Below are positions 1-7,882 of a stretch of 60,237 bases of DNA, piece by piece. The translations under genes were made by a program, and so were the position numbers. Every line of letters starts with the position of its first letter. The stretch's first letter is position 1. Source of the DNA: Pandoraea terrae (GTDB lineage Bacteria > Pseudomonadota > Gammaproteobacteria > Burkholderiales > Burkholderiaceae); NCBI RefSeq assembly GCF_902459695.1, contig NZ_CABPRZ010000033.1:1-60237 (forward strand), given 5' to 3'. The notes below the pieces were generated by a model. The model did not search any database. It saw only the letters and a program-made list of their open reading frames with translations, and was not told the DNA's origin.

Positions 1-874
1 CGGCTTCGGCGCGGCCCGCGGTTTCGGCGCTGCGGGCTCAGGCGGCAGCAGCTGGTCGCCGCAACGCATGCAGCAGGGCACGCTCTCCGTCGCGCAACCG
101 CTGGCCCCGTACGACACCCTTTTCGGCCGCGCCGCGCCTGCGGCGCCGATGGCGCGACCGTATGGCGACGCGGTGCGCCTGGCCAACGACAACGCCACCG
201 GCGCACCGGCCACGGCACTTGACGCCTTGGCCGCCAGCGGTGCCAACGCCGGCGCCAACGCCGGCGCCGACGGCAGCGCCTACCCGGTGGAGCAGCCGCT
301 CGGCTTCGCGCTCGGCCAGTTGCATGGCATCTATATCCTTGCGCAAAATGCGCACGGGCTGGTGCTTGTCGATATGCATGCGGCGCACGAACGGATTCTT
401 TACGAACAGTTCAAGCAGGCGCTGGTGGAACGGCGCGTGCCGGTGCAGCCGTTATTGATTCCCGTGACATTCTTTGCGGACCCCGTCGAAATCGGCACGG
501 CCGAAGAGCATCAGGAAACGCTCACCGCCCTTGGCTTCGACCTGGCCGCCATGTCGCCGACGACGCTCGCCGTACGGGCGATTCCCGCCTTGCTCGACGG
601 CGCCGACGCGCAGGCGCTCGCGCGTGCCGTGCTCGCGGATCTGCGCCAGTATGGTGGTTCGCGCGTGTTGACGGAGCGTCAGCATGAACTGCTCGGCACA
701 CTCGCGTGTCACAGCGCCGTGCGGGCCAATCGCCAGCTCACGCATGTCGAGATGAACGCGCTATTGCGCCAGATGGAGGCGACCGAACGCGCCGACCAGT
801 GCAATCACGGACGTCCGACGTGGTATCAGCTCACGCTCGGCGACCTCGACAAATTGTTCATGCGCGGGCGCTGA
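1..874 (+). CDS. mutL: DNA mismatch repair protein MutL, C-terminal part (5' end outside window)
   Basis: The frame is open from the first bases, so only about the last 290 residues are present. The visible part begins in a Gly/Ala/Ser-rich linker (with an NAGANAGA stretch) and continues into the C-terminal dimerisation domain. [12 protein letters not shown] fits the DQHA(x)2E(x)4E metal-binding motif of MutL proteins that nick DNA themselves, and ACHSAVRA and CNHGRPTW are further conserved motifs of that domain. By family knowledge this is the endonuclease-type MutL found in organisms lacking MutH, unlike E. coli MutL. The stop lies 7 nt before miaA, so the two are probably cotranscribed, as in many proteobacteria. 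The N-terminal GHKL ATPase domain is off the window. Confidence 0.95.
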   Translation, partial: GFGAARGFGAAGSGGSSWSPQRMQQGTLSVAQPLAPYDTLFGRAAPAAPMARPYGDAVRLANDNATGAPATALDALAASGANAGANAGADGSAYPVEQPLGFALGQLHGIYILAQNAHGLVLVDMHAAHERILYEQFKQALVERRVPVQPLLIPVTFFADPVEIGTAEEHQETLTALGFDLAAMSPTTLAVRAIPALLDGADAQALARAVLADLRQYGGSRVLTERQHELLGTLACHSAVRANRQLTHVEMNALLRQMEATERADQCNHGRPTWYQLTLGDLDKLFMRGR

Positions 875-881
875 CTGTTTC

Positions 882-1826
882 ATGACGACCATTGCCGCCC
901 CGATCGTCTGCCTGCTCGGCCCCACTGCGTCGGGCAAGACCGCCGCCGCGTTGGCGCTCGCGCAAGACACGCCGCTCGAGATCATCAGCGTCGATTCGGC
1001 CCTTGTCTATCGCGAGATGGACATCGGCACCGCGAAGCCCAGCGTGGAAGAACTGGCGAGCGTGCCGCATCATCTGATCGACATCATCGATCCGGCCGAT
1101 GCCTATTCCGCAGCACAATTCCGTCGCGATACGCTGCGGCTCGTCGGCGAGATCGCCGCGCGCGGCAGGCGTGCGCTGCTGGTCGGCGGCACGATGCTGT
1201 ACTACAAGGCACTCACGCAGGGCTTGTCGCCGCTGCCGTCGGCAGATCCGGACGTGCGCGCGCGCCTCGACGCCGACGCGGCCCGCGACGGCTGGCCCGC
1301 GATGCACGCCCGCCTGGCCAAGGTGGACCCGGTGACGGCCGGGCGTCTTGCCCCCAACGATGCGCAGCGCATCCAGCGGGCGCTTGAGGTCTTCGAGATA
1401 TCCGGCAAGCCGATGTCGCAATGGATTGCGGAGACTCCTGCCGAGGAAGCCGGCGCACACCGATTCGTGCCGGTGGCGCTCGAGCCGTCGGATCGCGCCG
1501 TGCTGCACGCACGGATTGCCGAGCGCTTTGCGCTGATGCTGCGCGCCGGCTTGATCGGGGAAGTCGAGCACTTGCGCGCGCGGGGCGACCTGCACCTCGG
1601 CCTGCCGTCGATGCGTTGCGTCGGCTACCGGCAGGTGTGGGAATACCTCGACGGTGACGTCGATTACGACACGATGCGCGACAAGGGCATCTTCGCGACG
1701 CGGCAGTTGTGCAAACGGCAATTGACATGGCTGCGTTCGATGCCCGAGCGGCATGTTGTCGATTGCACGGCAGCCGATGCGCCGCAGCGCGCGCAGGATG
1801 CCGTACGCGCGATCTGGAACGCCTAG
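882..1826 (+). CDS. miaA: tRNA dimethylallyltransferase (i6A37 synthesis)
   Basis: This 314-residue protein has the usual length for MiaA, which transfers a dimethylallyl group to A37 of tRNAs reading UNN codons. Residues about 12-21 contain the P-loop [25 protein letters not shown] is the conserved substrate-binding segment, and [10 protein letters not shown] and [12 protein letters not shown] are further family motifs. It follows mutL with a 7-nt gap, a pairing common in proteobacteria. In related Burkholderiales purM usually comes soon after miaA; here about 4 kb of accessory sequence separates them. Confidence 0.96.
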   Translation: MTTIAAPIVCLLGPTASGKTAAALALAQDTPLEIISVDSALVYREMDIGTAKPSVEELASVPHHLIDIIDPADAYSAAQFRRDTLRLVGEIAARGRRALLVGGTMLYYKALTQGLSPLPSADPDVRARLDADAARDGWPAMHARLAKVDPVTAGRLAPNDAQRIQRALEVFEISGKPMSQWIAETPAEEAGAHRFVPVALEPSDRAVLHARIAERFALMLRAGLIGEVEHLRARGDLHLGLPSMRCVGYRQVWEYLDGDVDYDTMRDKGIFATRQLCKRQLTWLRSMPERHVVDCTAADAPQRAQDAVRAIWNA

Positions 1827-1866
1827 CTGCGCGCCCCGTGATGCTTGCGACGGGCGCTTCCCGTCG

Positions 1867-2010
1867 TGCCTACTGATGCTCACGCCGGCCGCAAAGGCTC
1901 CTCTTGCCTACTGATGCTCGCGCCGGCCGCAACTGCCCGTCTTGCCTATTGATGCTCGCGCCACCCGCAACGGCCCTTCTTGCCTATGGATGCTCGCGCC
2001 GGCCGCAGCA
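1867..2010 (+). repeat. 38-bp tandem repeat, four units
   Basis: Four units begin at 1867, 1905, 1943 and 1981, an exact 38-bp period. Each has a conserved core of about 30 bp starting TGCCTAYTGATGCTCGCGCC and then about 8 more variable bases. A degenerate earlier unit may lie at about 1838-1866. The same unit occurs twice, inverted, at 5617-5682. The array forms the outer flank of the left copy of the island's inverted repeat. Confidence 0.85.
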
Positions 2011-2328
2011 TTGACCCGCTTTCCGCTCCCGACAGAACACACGTACGCGGAAAGCGGGTCAACGCTCCGGCGAACCGCTCAAGTCGCGTCGACACACTGC
2101 CTCACGCCGCCCAATGCTTGCCCCAGTCTGACGCGACAGCCGTCTTCACCCGTCGCTCCACGCGGCATGCCAATTCCCGGACTCGCTCACGAGGGACCGG
2201 CGTCGACTCCGATAATCGTCATGCCGTGACACCCCGGCGGTCCACTCAGCCCCGCGGCCTCGGGGCCGCACACCGAACGTGGGTTTCGACGTACCGGCAC
2301 CGCGCGACGCGCCCCGGTTCGTTGAGCC
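1943..2328 (+). repeat. Left copy of a ~385-bp inverted repeat bounding the miaA-purM island
   Basis: Aligned by eye, this stretch matches the reverse complement of 5296-5682 at roughly 92% identity with no clear indels. It includes two 38-bp units, the hairpin at 2011-2062, and a run of 62 identical bases (2207-2268) that holds a GCCCCG/CGGGGC hairpin at 2249-2266. An open frame of about 80 codons is kept in both copies, but the 18 differences I counted in it split 6/7/5 over codon positions 1/2/3. That pattern is not what a conserved protein shows. Similarity stops near 2328. No transposase or IS-type end is visible. Confidence 0.85.
2011..2062. other. 16-bp stem hairpin in left repeat copy
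   Basis: TTGACCCGCTTTCCGC (2011-2026) pairs perfectly with GCGGAAAGCGGGTCAA (2047-2062) around a 20-nt loop. In the right repeat copy one pair of this stem is changed on both sides (A-T here, G-C there) and another change gives a G-T wobble in the corresponding strand, so pairing is kept. This suggests selection for a folded RNA or cruciform. Confidence 0.75.
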
Positions 2329-2601
2329 CCCCGCTTGCCATCGGCGCGCCTGCGTCTCGGATAACGTAAACCACGAGCCGTTCGCGCCCCCCCAAATGGA
2401 CGGATTGTCTCGTCCGCAACAGAAGCCGGCTCCTCGTGAGTGACCGCGTTATTCGCCAAGCGGAACAGTGCGCGTTGTCTCGCCGTCTGCCGGCACTGAC
2501 CAGCACTTTGGGAAAGCAGTCTGAGCGATGTTCAGCAGTGTTTACCATGCCCTACTGGTTTCGCGTTTGTGATGCCTGGACATACCCTTCAAGAGGAATC
2601 G
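2329..2601. other. Inner spacer between left repeat and first island gene
   Basis: I see no gene here. A small GGACG/CGTCC hairpin lies at about 2397-2414. The start of the next gene is marked by AGAGGA five bases before the ATG at 2602. Base composition is visibly less GC-rich from about 2500 on than in the housekeeping flanks. I could not identify a convincing promoter. Confidence 0.4.
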
Positions 2602-3750
2602 ATGACGTACTGCTTCAAAGAACATGAGTCCGACAAACAGGAGTTGAACAAGAACACGAAGCCGATTTCGGAATGCAAGAATTATTTCACCGAAGAAAAC
2701 GGGCGCAAAGTCCGGGTTACCGAAGTGCCAGTGCTGACGTGCGCTTGTATATGGCGTGAATATCAGAAGCAAGCCGAGGAAATCGTGGCGCCGGGTGGCA
2801 AACTGATTGTTGACCCCATAGCGCGCAATCGCGCCATCAATGCGGCCTATGCAAAGTTGTGGCTGCTTGATGGCCGTTTCCAGTGGGCGGGATTGGCGGC
2901 CTTTGCTTCCAAGCAAGTCGGCTGCGGCTTATTACATGCATCGGAATCGATCGAGAAAATGCAGGCCGAGCACGAGGCCTTCGAACGTGTGATGAACACC
3001 GCTAAACCGCGTTGGAGCTTTCGGAACTGGTTTCGCATCAGCAAGCTTGACGAACAGGCGGAGCGCGATTACAAGGAGGCTCGCCGCAATAACCCAGTGC
3101 CAAGCGCCGACATACGGCGCGCCGGCAAATCACTCTCAGTCGTCCAACGGCAATTCCACCATGTGTATGAAATGCTGGCGATGGGCAATACCACGTTGTT
3201 TCTGGATGTGTTCCCATTGCACCAATTCTACTGGAAGCGGGGGCTGAAGGAACTTGAGGCTTGTCTACAGTCGCGCGAGAAGCTCACGGACGACCCGAGG
3301 TTTCCTATACTCTGGCCGGCTGGACGGAAACTCAACTTCGGCACTGCTCACGCTGAGATTTTGAAAGCCTTTGAAGCCATCGACAAGTGGCAGACTGCCA
3401 AGAGTGTCGAGCATTTGGCTTTCCATGAGCAGCGGAACATCCTTCAACCGACAATGTACGATGACCCGCGATTTGTGGCGCTGCTGCGCAGTAACCATGT
3501 ATCCTACGTCACAGCCTTTCCTACGGGCGTGGCGGAAGCCATCGAGCTGACGCTGACCAGTCAGTGCAGCCGAGTCGATGACGGGCGCACCATCGGCTTC
3601 GGCGACAACCCGATTGCCAACTTGGCCGACATCGACCAGCGCATGCCTTTTGTGCTCAAGGCGGCAGAGCGCTTTGACCATATGTTGAATACGGAACATC
3701 GCGCCGCGCTTCAGCAGTCGATCCGGGAGATTTCCCGGGGCTCGCGATGA
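2602..3750 (+). CDS. DUF2515-like protein of unknown function
   Basis: A 382-residue protein with no signal peptide or membrane segment. I chose the ATG at 2602 because AGAGGA sits five bases before it; an upstream in-frame ATG at 2569 has no such site. Conserved-looking segments are RNRAINAAYAKLW, WAGLAAFASKQVGCGLLH (residues about 105-125), LFLDVFPLHQFYW and, near the end, LADIDQRMPFVLKAAERFD. From memory these resemble the DUF2515 group found in Burkholderia and Pseudomonas, sometimes beside type VI secretion genes; I hold that link loosely. Its stop overlaps the next start by 4 nt (ATGA), so the two form a translationally coupled pair. A decayed second copy of its C-terminus lies downstream. 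Lower GC than its neighbours suggests acquisition. Confidence 0.6.
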   Translation: MTYCFKEHESDKQELNKNTKPISECKNYFTEENGRKVRVTEVPVLTCACIWREYQKQAEEIVAPGGKLIVDPIARNRAINAAYAKLWLLDGRFQWAGLAAFASKQVGCGLLHASESIEKMQAEHEAFERVMNTAKPRWSFRNWFRISKLDEQAERDYKEARRNNPVPSADIRRAGKSLSVVQRQFHHVYEMLAMGNTTLFLDVFPLHQFYWKRGLKELEACLQSREKLTDDPRFPILWPAGRKLNFGTAHAEILKAFEAIDKWQTAKSVEHLAFHEQRNILQPTMYDDPRFVALLRSNHVSYVTAFPTGVAEAIELTLTSQCSRVDDGRTIGFGDNPIANLADIDQRMPFVLKAAERFDHMLNTEHRAALQQSIREISRGSR

Positions 3751-4367
3751 ATTGGCCACGCCGAATCGGTTGGCGGCGCGGCGTGCTGGGCGTTGCCGTT
3801 ATCGCCATCCTTGCGCTGGCGGCAGTGCGCCTGATTGGCCACATTCAATCGGACGTGCCGGAAATCGCGCTGGTGATTGGTGAGCCTTGGGAGGCCATGC
3901 GGCAACGATCGAGCGCGAAGATCGACCCCGCAATTCCCGGTCATGTGTGGGGACGAATACCCAAGATCGATGCACGTCTGCGCTTCATCGACCCAACGTA
4001 TGGGTTCGTGACGCCACCAGCCCGGTTTTTCTCGGTTGGATTCGATGATGAGCGAGTTAACAACGTGCGCATGTCTCCCCAAATTGAACCGCTGCTGCTC
4101 GACGACGCGCTCAAAATCGTGTTGGATTTGGAGGAGCAGTGGCGCAAGGGCGGCTGGCAACTGACGTTTCCCGAAGGTTGGCCGGCCTTCGCCGACACCC
4201 CGCAGTGGCGTGCACAAATCCAAGCCTGCAGGGCCAGTACGACATACTGGCAGGCGGAAAGCAAGTACCAGGCGCTACTGACTGTTGCTTGTTTTCAGGA
4301 CGATAGGCACCCGAACGAAGAGCGCTACCTCATTACGCTTGCGTTGGCCAAACCGTGGCTGAAGTAG
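3747..4367 (+). CDS. Membrane-anchored periplasmic protein, possible partner or immunity-type protein
   Basis: A 206-residue protein. Basic residues MNWPRRIGWRR are followed by one hydrophobic segment (about residues 13-32), so I predict an inner-membrane anchor with the rest in the periplasm. The soluble part carries VPEIALVIGEPWEAMRQRSS, a DPTYGFVTPPARFF segment and a C-terminal DERYLITLALAKPW-like motif (here EERYLITLALAKPW). The start overlaps the stop of the DUF2515-like gene by ATGA, so expression is coupled. Comparable two-gene pairs occur, from memory, near type VI effector genes, where small anchored proteins often act as immunity proteins; nothing in this window (no VgrG, PAAR or lipase) confirms that. 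Function is unassigned. Confidence 0.55.
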   Translation: MNWPRRIGWRRGVLGVAVIAILALAAVRLIGHIQSDVPEIALVIGEPWEAMRQRSSAKIDPAIPGHVWGRIPKIDARLRFIDPTYGFVTPPARFFSVGFDDERVNNVRMSPQIEPLLLDDALKIVLDLEEQWRKGGWQLTFPEGWPAFADTPQWRAQIQACRASTTYWQAESKYQALLTVACFQDDRHPNEERYLITLALAKPWLK

Positions 4368-4373
4368 CTGCGC

Positions 4374-4488
4374 GTATTGGATTCGCGAGCGGACATGGGC
4401 GAAATCAACCAGCGCATGCGGTTTGTGCCGAAGGCAGCAGATCGCTTTGGTAATATGTCGGATACCGAACATCATGCCGTGGCCATCA
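4374..4488 (+). pseudogene. Remnant of a second DUF2515-like gene (C-terminal fragment)
   Basis: Translated in the frame starting GTA at 4374, this stretch reads ...ADMGEINQRMRFVPKAADRF and on to DTEHHA. It aligns with the C-terminus of the intact upstream protein (ANLADIDQRMPFVLKAAERF...NTEHRA), 17 of 30 residues identical by my count. It has no start, no 5' part and no conserved stop. It follows the membrane-anchored gene after only 6 nt. The island therefore once held tandem copies of this family, and recombination or deletion removed most of one. Confidence 0.75.
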
Positions 4489-4646
4489 CGTCGCGTTTCG
4501 AAATGCTGCGATATCCGGGAAGTCATCCCAATGATTCGCTCGGACGATTCTGAAAGTCGCGCAAAACAATAGAATTGTCGGCATTTCGCCTTGTACATGC
4601 CGTGTGCCGCGCGTAATCTTTCCTTGTCGCGCCCCAAGCGCGACTC

Positions 4647-4808
4647 GGGTGTGAGAACCCGATACTTCTTTTCGGGGCACACGGCCGCGCATCGGCGCGG
4701 TCCGTCGTGCAATGGCCTTGCTCGTCTTTCATGCCATGGGCGGGTCCAAGCTGGGCGACCTTTGGGTCGGCCGTTTTTTCCCGAGAAGAGTACGGTTTCT
4801 CACCCCGG
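4647..4808 (+). promoter_or_regulatory. Structured leader of the 93-residue ORFan; long imperfect inverted repeat
   Basis: The gene-free stretch 4489-4911 contains a hairpin TCGGGT/ACCCGA (about 4645-4662), and a longer imperfect inverted repeat. The segment 4647-4676, with core GTGAGAACCCGATACTTCTT, is complementary with a few gaps to 4780-4808, whose core is GAGAAGAGTACGGTTTCTCA. The two arms can pair over about 28 bp across a ~100-nt loop. The layout, a long structured leader before a small gene in an island, recalls immunity leaders of P4-type satellites, but that is only an analogy. Confidence 0.5.
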
Positions 4809-4911
4809 CTTGGTGCCCGCCCACCCGTTCGTCATCGGAACGCTATCTCTCACGTCACCCCCACGACAGCGCTGAGCGGGCGCAAACCCACTTTGTTGCA
4901 TTGGAGGTGTT

Positions 4912-5193
4912 ATGTCTGAAGTTGAGCGTCAACTTTCCACGGAAGACGAAGCGATTGCCCAGTGTCGTCGGGAGCAGGATGAACGTGCGGTTGAACTGCG
5001 CAATGTGACTGGCAAGATCGTCGCGCTGTCGATGGTGGGTGGCCAAGGCGGGATCGATTCGCTAGATGAGGAATTCGTGCATGCGTTCTTTGAGCAACTT
5101 GAAGAACTCGCGAACACTGCGCATGAGCTTTCGGCGCAAATCTTCGAGCAGCGGAACTACTGCATCTATCGAACGGAGCCTCTTGCCGCGTAA
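4912..5193 (+). CDS. Hypothetical small acidic protein (93 aa)
   Basis: I do not recognise this protein. It is 93 residues, rich in Glu and Gln, with likely helical stretches (MSEVERQLSTEDEAIAQCRR; EEFVHAFFEQLEELANTAHE) that could form a coiled coil, and no signal or membrane segment. TTGGAGGTGTT just before the ATG is a good ribosome binding site, which supports it being a real gene. It has a structured leader upstream and a terminator-like hairpin downstream, so it looks like a self-contained transcription unit. It lies inside the inverted-repeat island with no operon partner. Confidence 0.6.
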   Translation: MSEVERQLSTEDEAIAQCRREQDERAVELRNVTGKIVALSMVGGQGGIDSLDEEFVHAFFEQLEELANTAHELSAQIFEQRNYCIYRTEPLAA

Positions 5194-5234
5194 CGCCGGC
5201 CCACAGGGGCAGCCTTGACCGGATGGCATCTCGT

Positions 5235-5269
5235 CCGGGCGATTACGGATGCGTTACCGCCCGGATTTT
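5235..5269 (+). terminator. Probable terminator of the 93-aa gene
   Basis: CCGGGCG (5235-5241) pairs with CGCCCGG (5258-5264) and is followed by ATTTT. It lies 42 nt after the stop of the gene at 4912-5193. The U-tract is short, so efficiency is uncertain. Confidence 0.55.
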
Positions 5270-5295
5270 CGCGATAAGGCCGGGATACACAGCGG

Positions 5296-5682
5296 GTTTC
5301 AACGAACCGGAGCGCGGCGCGCGGTGCCGGTATGTCGAAACCCGCGTTCGGTTTACGGCCCCGAGGCCGCGGGGCTGAGTGGACCGCCGGGGTGTCACGG
5401 CATGACGATTATCGGAGCCGACGCCGGTCCCTCGTGAGCGGGTCCGGGAATTGGCATGCCGCGTGAAGCGGCTGGTGAAGACGGCGGTAGCGTCAGACTG
5501 GGGCAAGCATTGGGTGGCTTGAGGCAGTGTGTCGACGGAACGGTGGCGGTTCGCCGGAGCGTTGGCCCGCTTTCCACGTACGTGTGTTCTGTCGGGAGCG
5601 GAAAGCGGGCCAATGCTGCGGCCGGCGCGAGCATCAGTAGGCAAGAAGAACAGTTGCCGCTGGCGCGAGCATCAATAGGCAA
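5296..5682 (-). repeat. Right copy of the ~385-bp inverted repeat bounding the island
   Basis: This is the inverted counterpart of 1943-2328 (see that entry for identity and codon-position analysis). On the plus strand it ends with two 38-bp units (5617-5682). Its main hairpin is TTGGCCCGCTTTCCAC (5562-5577) against GCGGAAAGCGGGCCAA (5598-5613). A second hairpin at the inner edge pairs GCGGGTTTCAAC (5292-5303) with GTCGAAACCCGC (5334-5345), with one wobble. The equivalent inner hairpin of the left copy (about 2281-2335) is weaker. Between this repeat and the terminator at 5757 I see no gene. Confidence 0.85.
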
Positions 5683-5756
5683 GAGAAGCGGCTTAAATCG
5701 GCACAAGCATGACTAGGCGCGAGAAGCAAAAACCAACGCACACCGGAAAGCGCGAC

Positions 5757-5790
5757 AAAAAGCCCGCTCGGCGAACCGAAGCGGGCTTTT
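5757..5790 (-). terminator. Rho-independent terminator downstream of purM
   Basis: AAAAGCCCGCT and AGCGGGCTTTT form an 11-bp stem around a short GC-rich loop. It is flanked by A and T runs, so it can act in both directions. It lies about 40 nt past the purM stop. Confidence 0.85.
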
Positions 5791-5828
5791 AGAAACAGAA
5801 ACGCCAAATAACCTAAAAAAGCGCGACG

Positions 5829-6875
5829 TTACTTGACGATAGTCTGCGCTTCGCCTTCGGCGCGGGTGCGGATCGTGCCGAGTCGATAGACCGTTTCACC
5901 GGCCGCTTCCAGTTGCGCGATCGCGGCGGCGGCGTCGGCTTCCGAGACGATCACCGCCATGCCGATGCCGCAGTTGAACACGCGGTGCATTTCGGCGTCG
6001 GCAACATTGCCGTGCTTCTGCAGCCACTGGAACAGCGGCGGCAGCGTCCAGGCGTCCTTCGACAGCTCGGCCGTCAGGTGGTCCTGCAGCACGCGCGGAA
6101 TGTTTTCGACGATCCCGCCGCCCGTGATGTGGGCCATGCCCTTGACGTTCAGCGATTGCATCAGCGCCAGCAGCGGCTTGACGTAGATGCGCGTCGGTGC
6201 CATCAGGACGTCGCGCAGCGGCTGGCCGTGGAAATCCGCGTTCAGGTCCGGCTTGGCGACTTCGATGATCTTGCGCACCAGCGAATAACCGTTCGAGTGC
6301 GCGCCCGACGACGCCAGGCCCAGTACGACGTCGCCCGGCACGATGGTGGTGCCGTCGATGATCTTGCTCTTTTCGACAGCGCCGACCGCGAAACCGGCCA
6401 GATCGTACTCGCCGTCAGGGTACATGCTCGGCATTTCCGCCGTTTCACCGCCGATCAGCGCGCAGCCAGCCAGCTCGCACCCTTGCGCGATGCCCTTGAC
6501 AACCGTGGCGGCCGTTTGCACGTCCAGCTTGCCGCAGGCGAAATAATCGAGGAAGAACAACGGCTCGGCGCCTTGCACCAGAATATCGTTCACACTCATG
6601 GCGACCAGATCCTGGCCGACCGTGTCGTGCTTGTTCAGCTCGAACGCCAGCTTGAGCTTGGTGCCCACGCCGTCCGTCCCCGACACCAGCACCGGCTCCT
6701 TGTACCGCTTGGGCACCTCGAACAGCGCGCCGAAGCCGCCGATACCGCCCAGCACGCCGTCGCGCAGGGTTTTCTTGGCAAACGGCTTGATCGCTTCGAC
6801 CAGGGCGTCGCCTGCTTCGATATCGACGCCAGCGTCGCGATAGGAAAGACCGGGGGTTTGGTTAGGCTGTGACAT
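5829..6875 (-). CDS. purM: Phosphoribosylformylglycinamidine cyclo-ligase (AIR synthase)
   Basis: A 348-residue PurM, which closes the imidazole ring of AIR with ATP in purine biosynthesis. Key segments are [14 protein letters not shown] (start of the domain), GGFGALFEV, the [13 protein letters not shown] phosphate/ATP loop and [29 protein letters not shown] chose the ATG at 6875 because the homologous sequence begins about 12 residues later; upstream codons do not look conserved, and no clear Shine-Dalgarno site marks either start. A TAAAAT palindrome lies 22-40 nt upstream. In relatives it usually sits close to miaA on the opposite strand; here the island lies between them. Confidence 0.95.
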   Translation of the reverse strand: MSQPNQTPGLSYRDAGVDIEAGDALVEAIKPFAKKTLRDGVLGGIGGFGALFEVPKRYKEPVLVSGTDGVGTKLKLAFELNKHDTVGQDLVAMSVNDILVQGAEPLFFLDYFACGKLDVQTAATVVKGIAQGCELAGCALIGGETAEMPSMYPDGEYDLAGFAVGAVEKSKIIDGTTIVPGDVVLGLASSGAHSNGYSLVRKIIEVAKPDLNADFHGQPLRDVLMAPTRIYVKPLLALMQSLNVKGMAHITGGGIVENIPRVLQDHLTAELSKDAWTLPPLFQWLQKHGNVADAEMHRVFNCGIGMAVIVSEADAAAAIAQLEAAGETVYRLGTIRTRAEGEAQTIVK

Positions 6876-6896
6876 GACGGAGGTGCATCGAGGTTC

Positions 6897-6915
6897 GGTA
6901 AAATGCGATTTTACC
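6897..6915 (-). promoter_or_regulatory. Palindrome over the likely purM -10 box
   Basis: GGTAAAAT-GCG-ATTTTACC is a perfect 8-bp palindrome just upstream of purM. On the minus strand it includes TAAAAT, a common -10 form. Because it is symmetrical it could be an operator overlapping the promoter, or simply an AT-rich -10 region. Confidence 0.4.
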
Positions 6916-7143
6916 CGATCCTGACCCGCCCCCCGTCCGGCGTGCACGCAATATTTGCGTAAACAATGGCTGGTGATGGACGTGCCGGCGATTTATTATT
7001 CCGCCGCGCGCGTGCAATTCGGCGAGGCCTGGCGTTATCGTCCTTGCGATCGTGTATGGTATCGGCCTGGGGCCGAACCTGACGCCGCGCCGGCTTCGCC
7101 CATGTGAATGGCGCATTTTACAAGAACCGAATCGTTTTCGTTC

Positions 7144-7854
7144 GTGACTCAGCAACTGTTTCTCGACCTCGGCACACCGCCGCCCGCCACGTTCGATAAC
7201 TTCATCGTCGGCGCGAACCGCGAAGCCATGCAAACGCTGGCCGATCTGCCCGCCGAGCTGGCGGCGGGCACGGCGCGCGACCGCGGCATCTATCTGTGGG
7301 GCGAAGCCGGGTCCGGACGCACCCATCTGATGGAGGCGCTGTCCCATGACGTCGGCGCGGCGCGCTATCTGCAGCCGCGCAGCCCACTCGCGGCCTTCAC
7401 TTTCGACGAATCGGCCTCGGTCTATTGTGTCGACGATTGCGATAATCTCTCGCCCAATCAGCAGATTGCCGCCTTCAACCTGTTCAACGAATGCCGCGCC
7501 CGGCCCCATTGTGCTTTTGTCGCAGCCGGCTCGCAGCCACCCGTGGACATGCCGCTGCGCGAAGATTTGCGCACACGGCTCGGCTGGGGCCTCGTGTTCC
7601 ACCTGACCGGGCTCGACGACGACGGCAAGAAGCAGGCGCTGCAAAACGCCGCGCGCGAGCGCGGCCTGCAGCTCGCCGCGGACGTGCCGGCCTACCTGCT
7701 GACCCACTTCCAGCGCGACATGTCGAGCCTCATGGCGCTGCTCGACCGCCTCGACCGGTTTTCGATGGAGCAGAAGCGGGCCGTGACGTTGCCGCTGCTG
7801 CGTCAGATGCTTTCACACACCGACGCGCCCCCCGCGGACGGGAAAAGCGCCTGA
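7144..7854 (+). CDS. hda: DnaA regulatory inactivator Hda (DnaA-like AAA+ protein)
   Basis: Hda binds the DNA clamp and stimulates hydrolysis of DnaA-bound ATP after initiation. The frame also opens at an ATG at 7108, but I prefer the GTG at 7144 (236 aa), because it places the clamp-binding motif QQLFLDL at the extreme N-terminus as in the family; neither start has a clear Shine-Dalgarno site. The AAA+ core shows Walker A GEAGSGRTHL, Walker B VYCVDDCDNL and a DnaA-like lid domain. It lies 28 nt upstream of a HAD phosphatase gene. In some relatives a permease gene separates purM and hda; none is present here. Confidence 0.88.
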   Translation: MTQQLFLDLGTPPPATFDNFIVGANREAMQTLADLPAELAAGTARDRGIYLWGEAGSGRTHLMEALSHDVGAARYLQPRSPLAAFTFDESASVYCVDDCDNLSPNQQIAAFNLFNECRARPHCAFVAAGSQPPVDMPLREDLRTRLGWGLVFHLTGLDDDGKKQALQNAARERGLQLAADVPAYLLTHFQRDMSSLMALLDRLDRFSMEQKRAVTLPLLRQMLSHTDAPPADGKSA

Positions 7855-7882
7855 TGCCCGTGCTTCGGGTAAAATTCACGCA

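Noticed and set aside
1867-2010. CRISPR array
   Set aside because: The 38-bp units have only about 8 variable bases between cores, so there are no spacers of 25-40 bp, and no cas genes are present.
1942-2229. Open frames of 95-103 codons in both copies of the island repeat (1942-2229 and 5395-5706)
   Set aside because: Differences fall equally on all three codon positions, and the proteins have no recognisable features, so I treat the repeat as non-coding.
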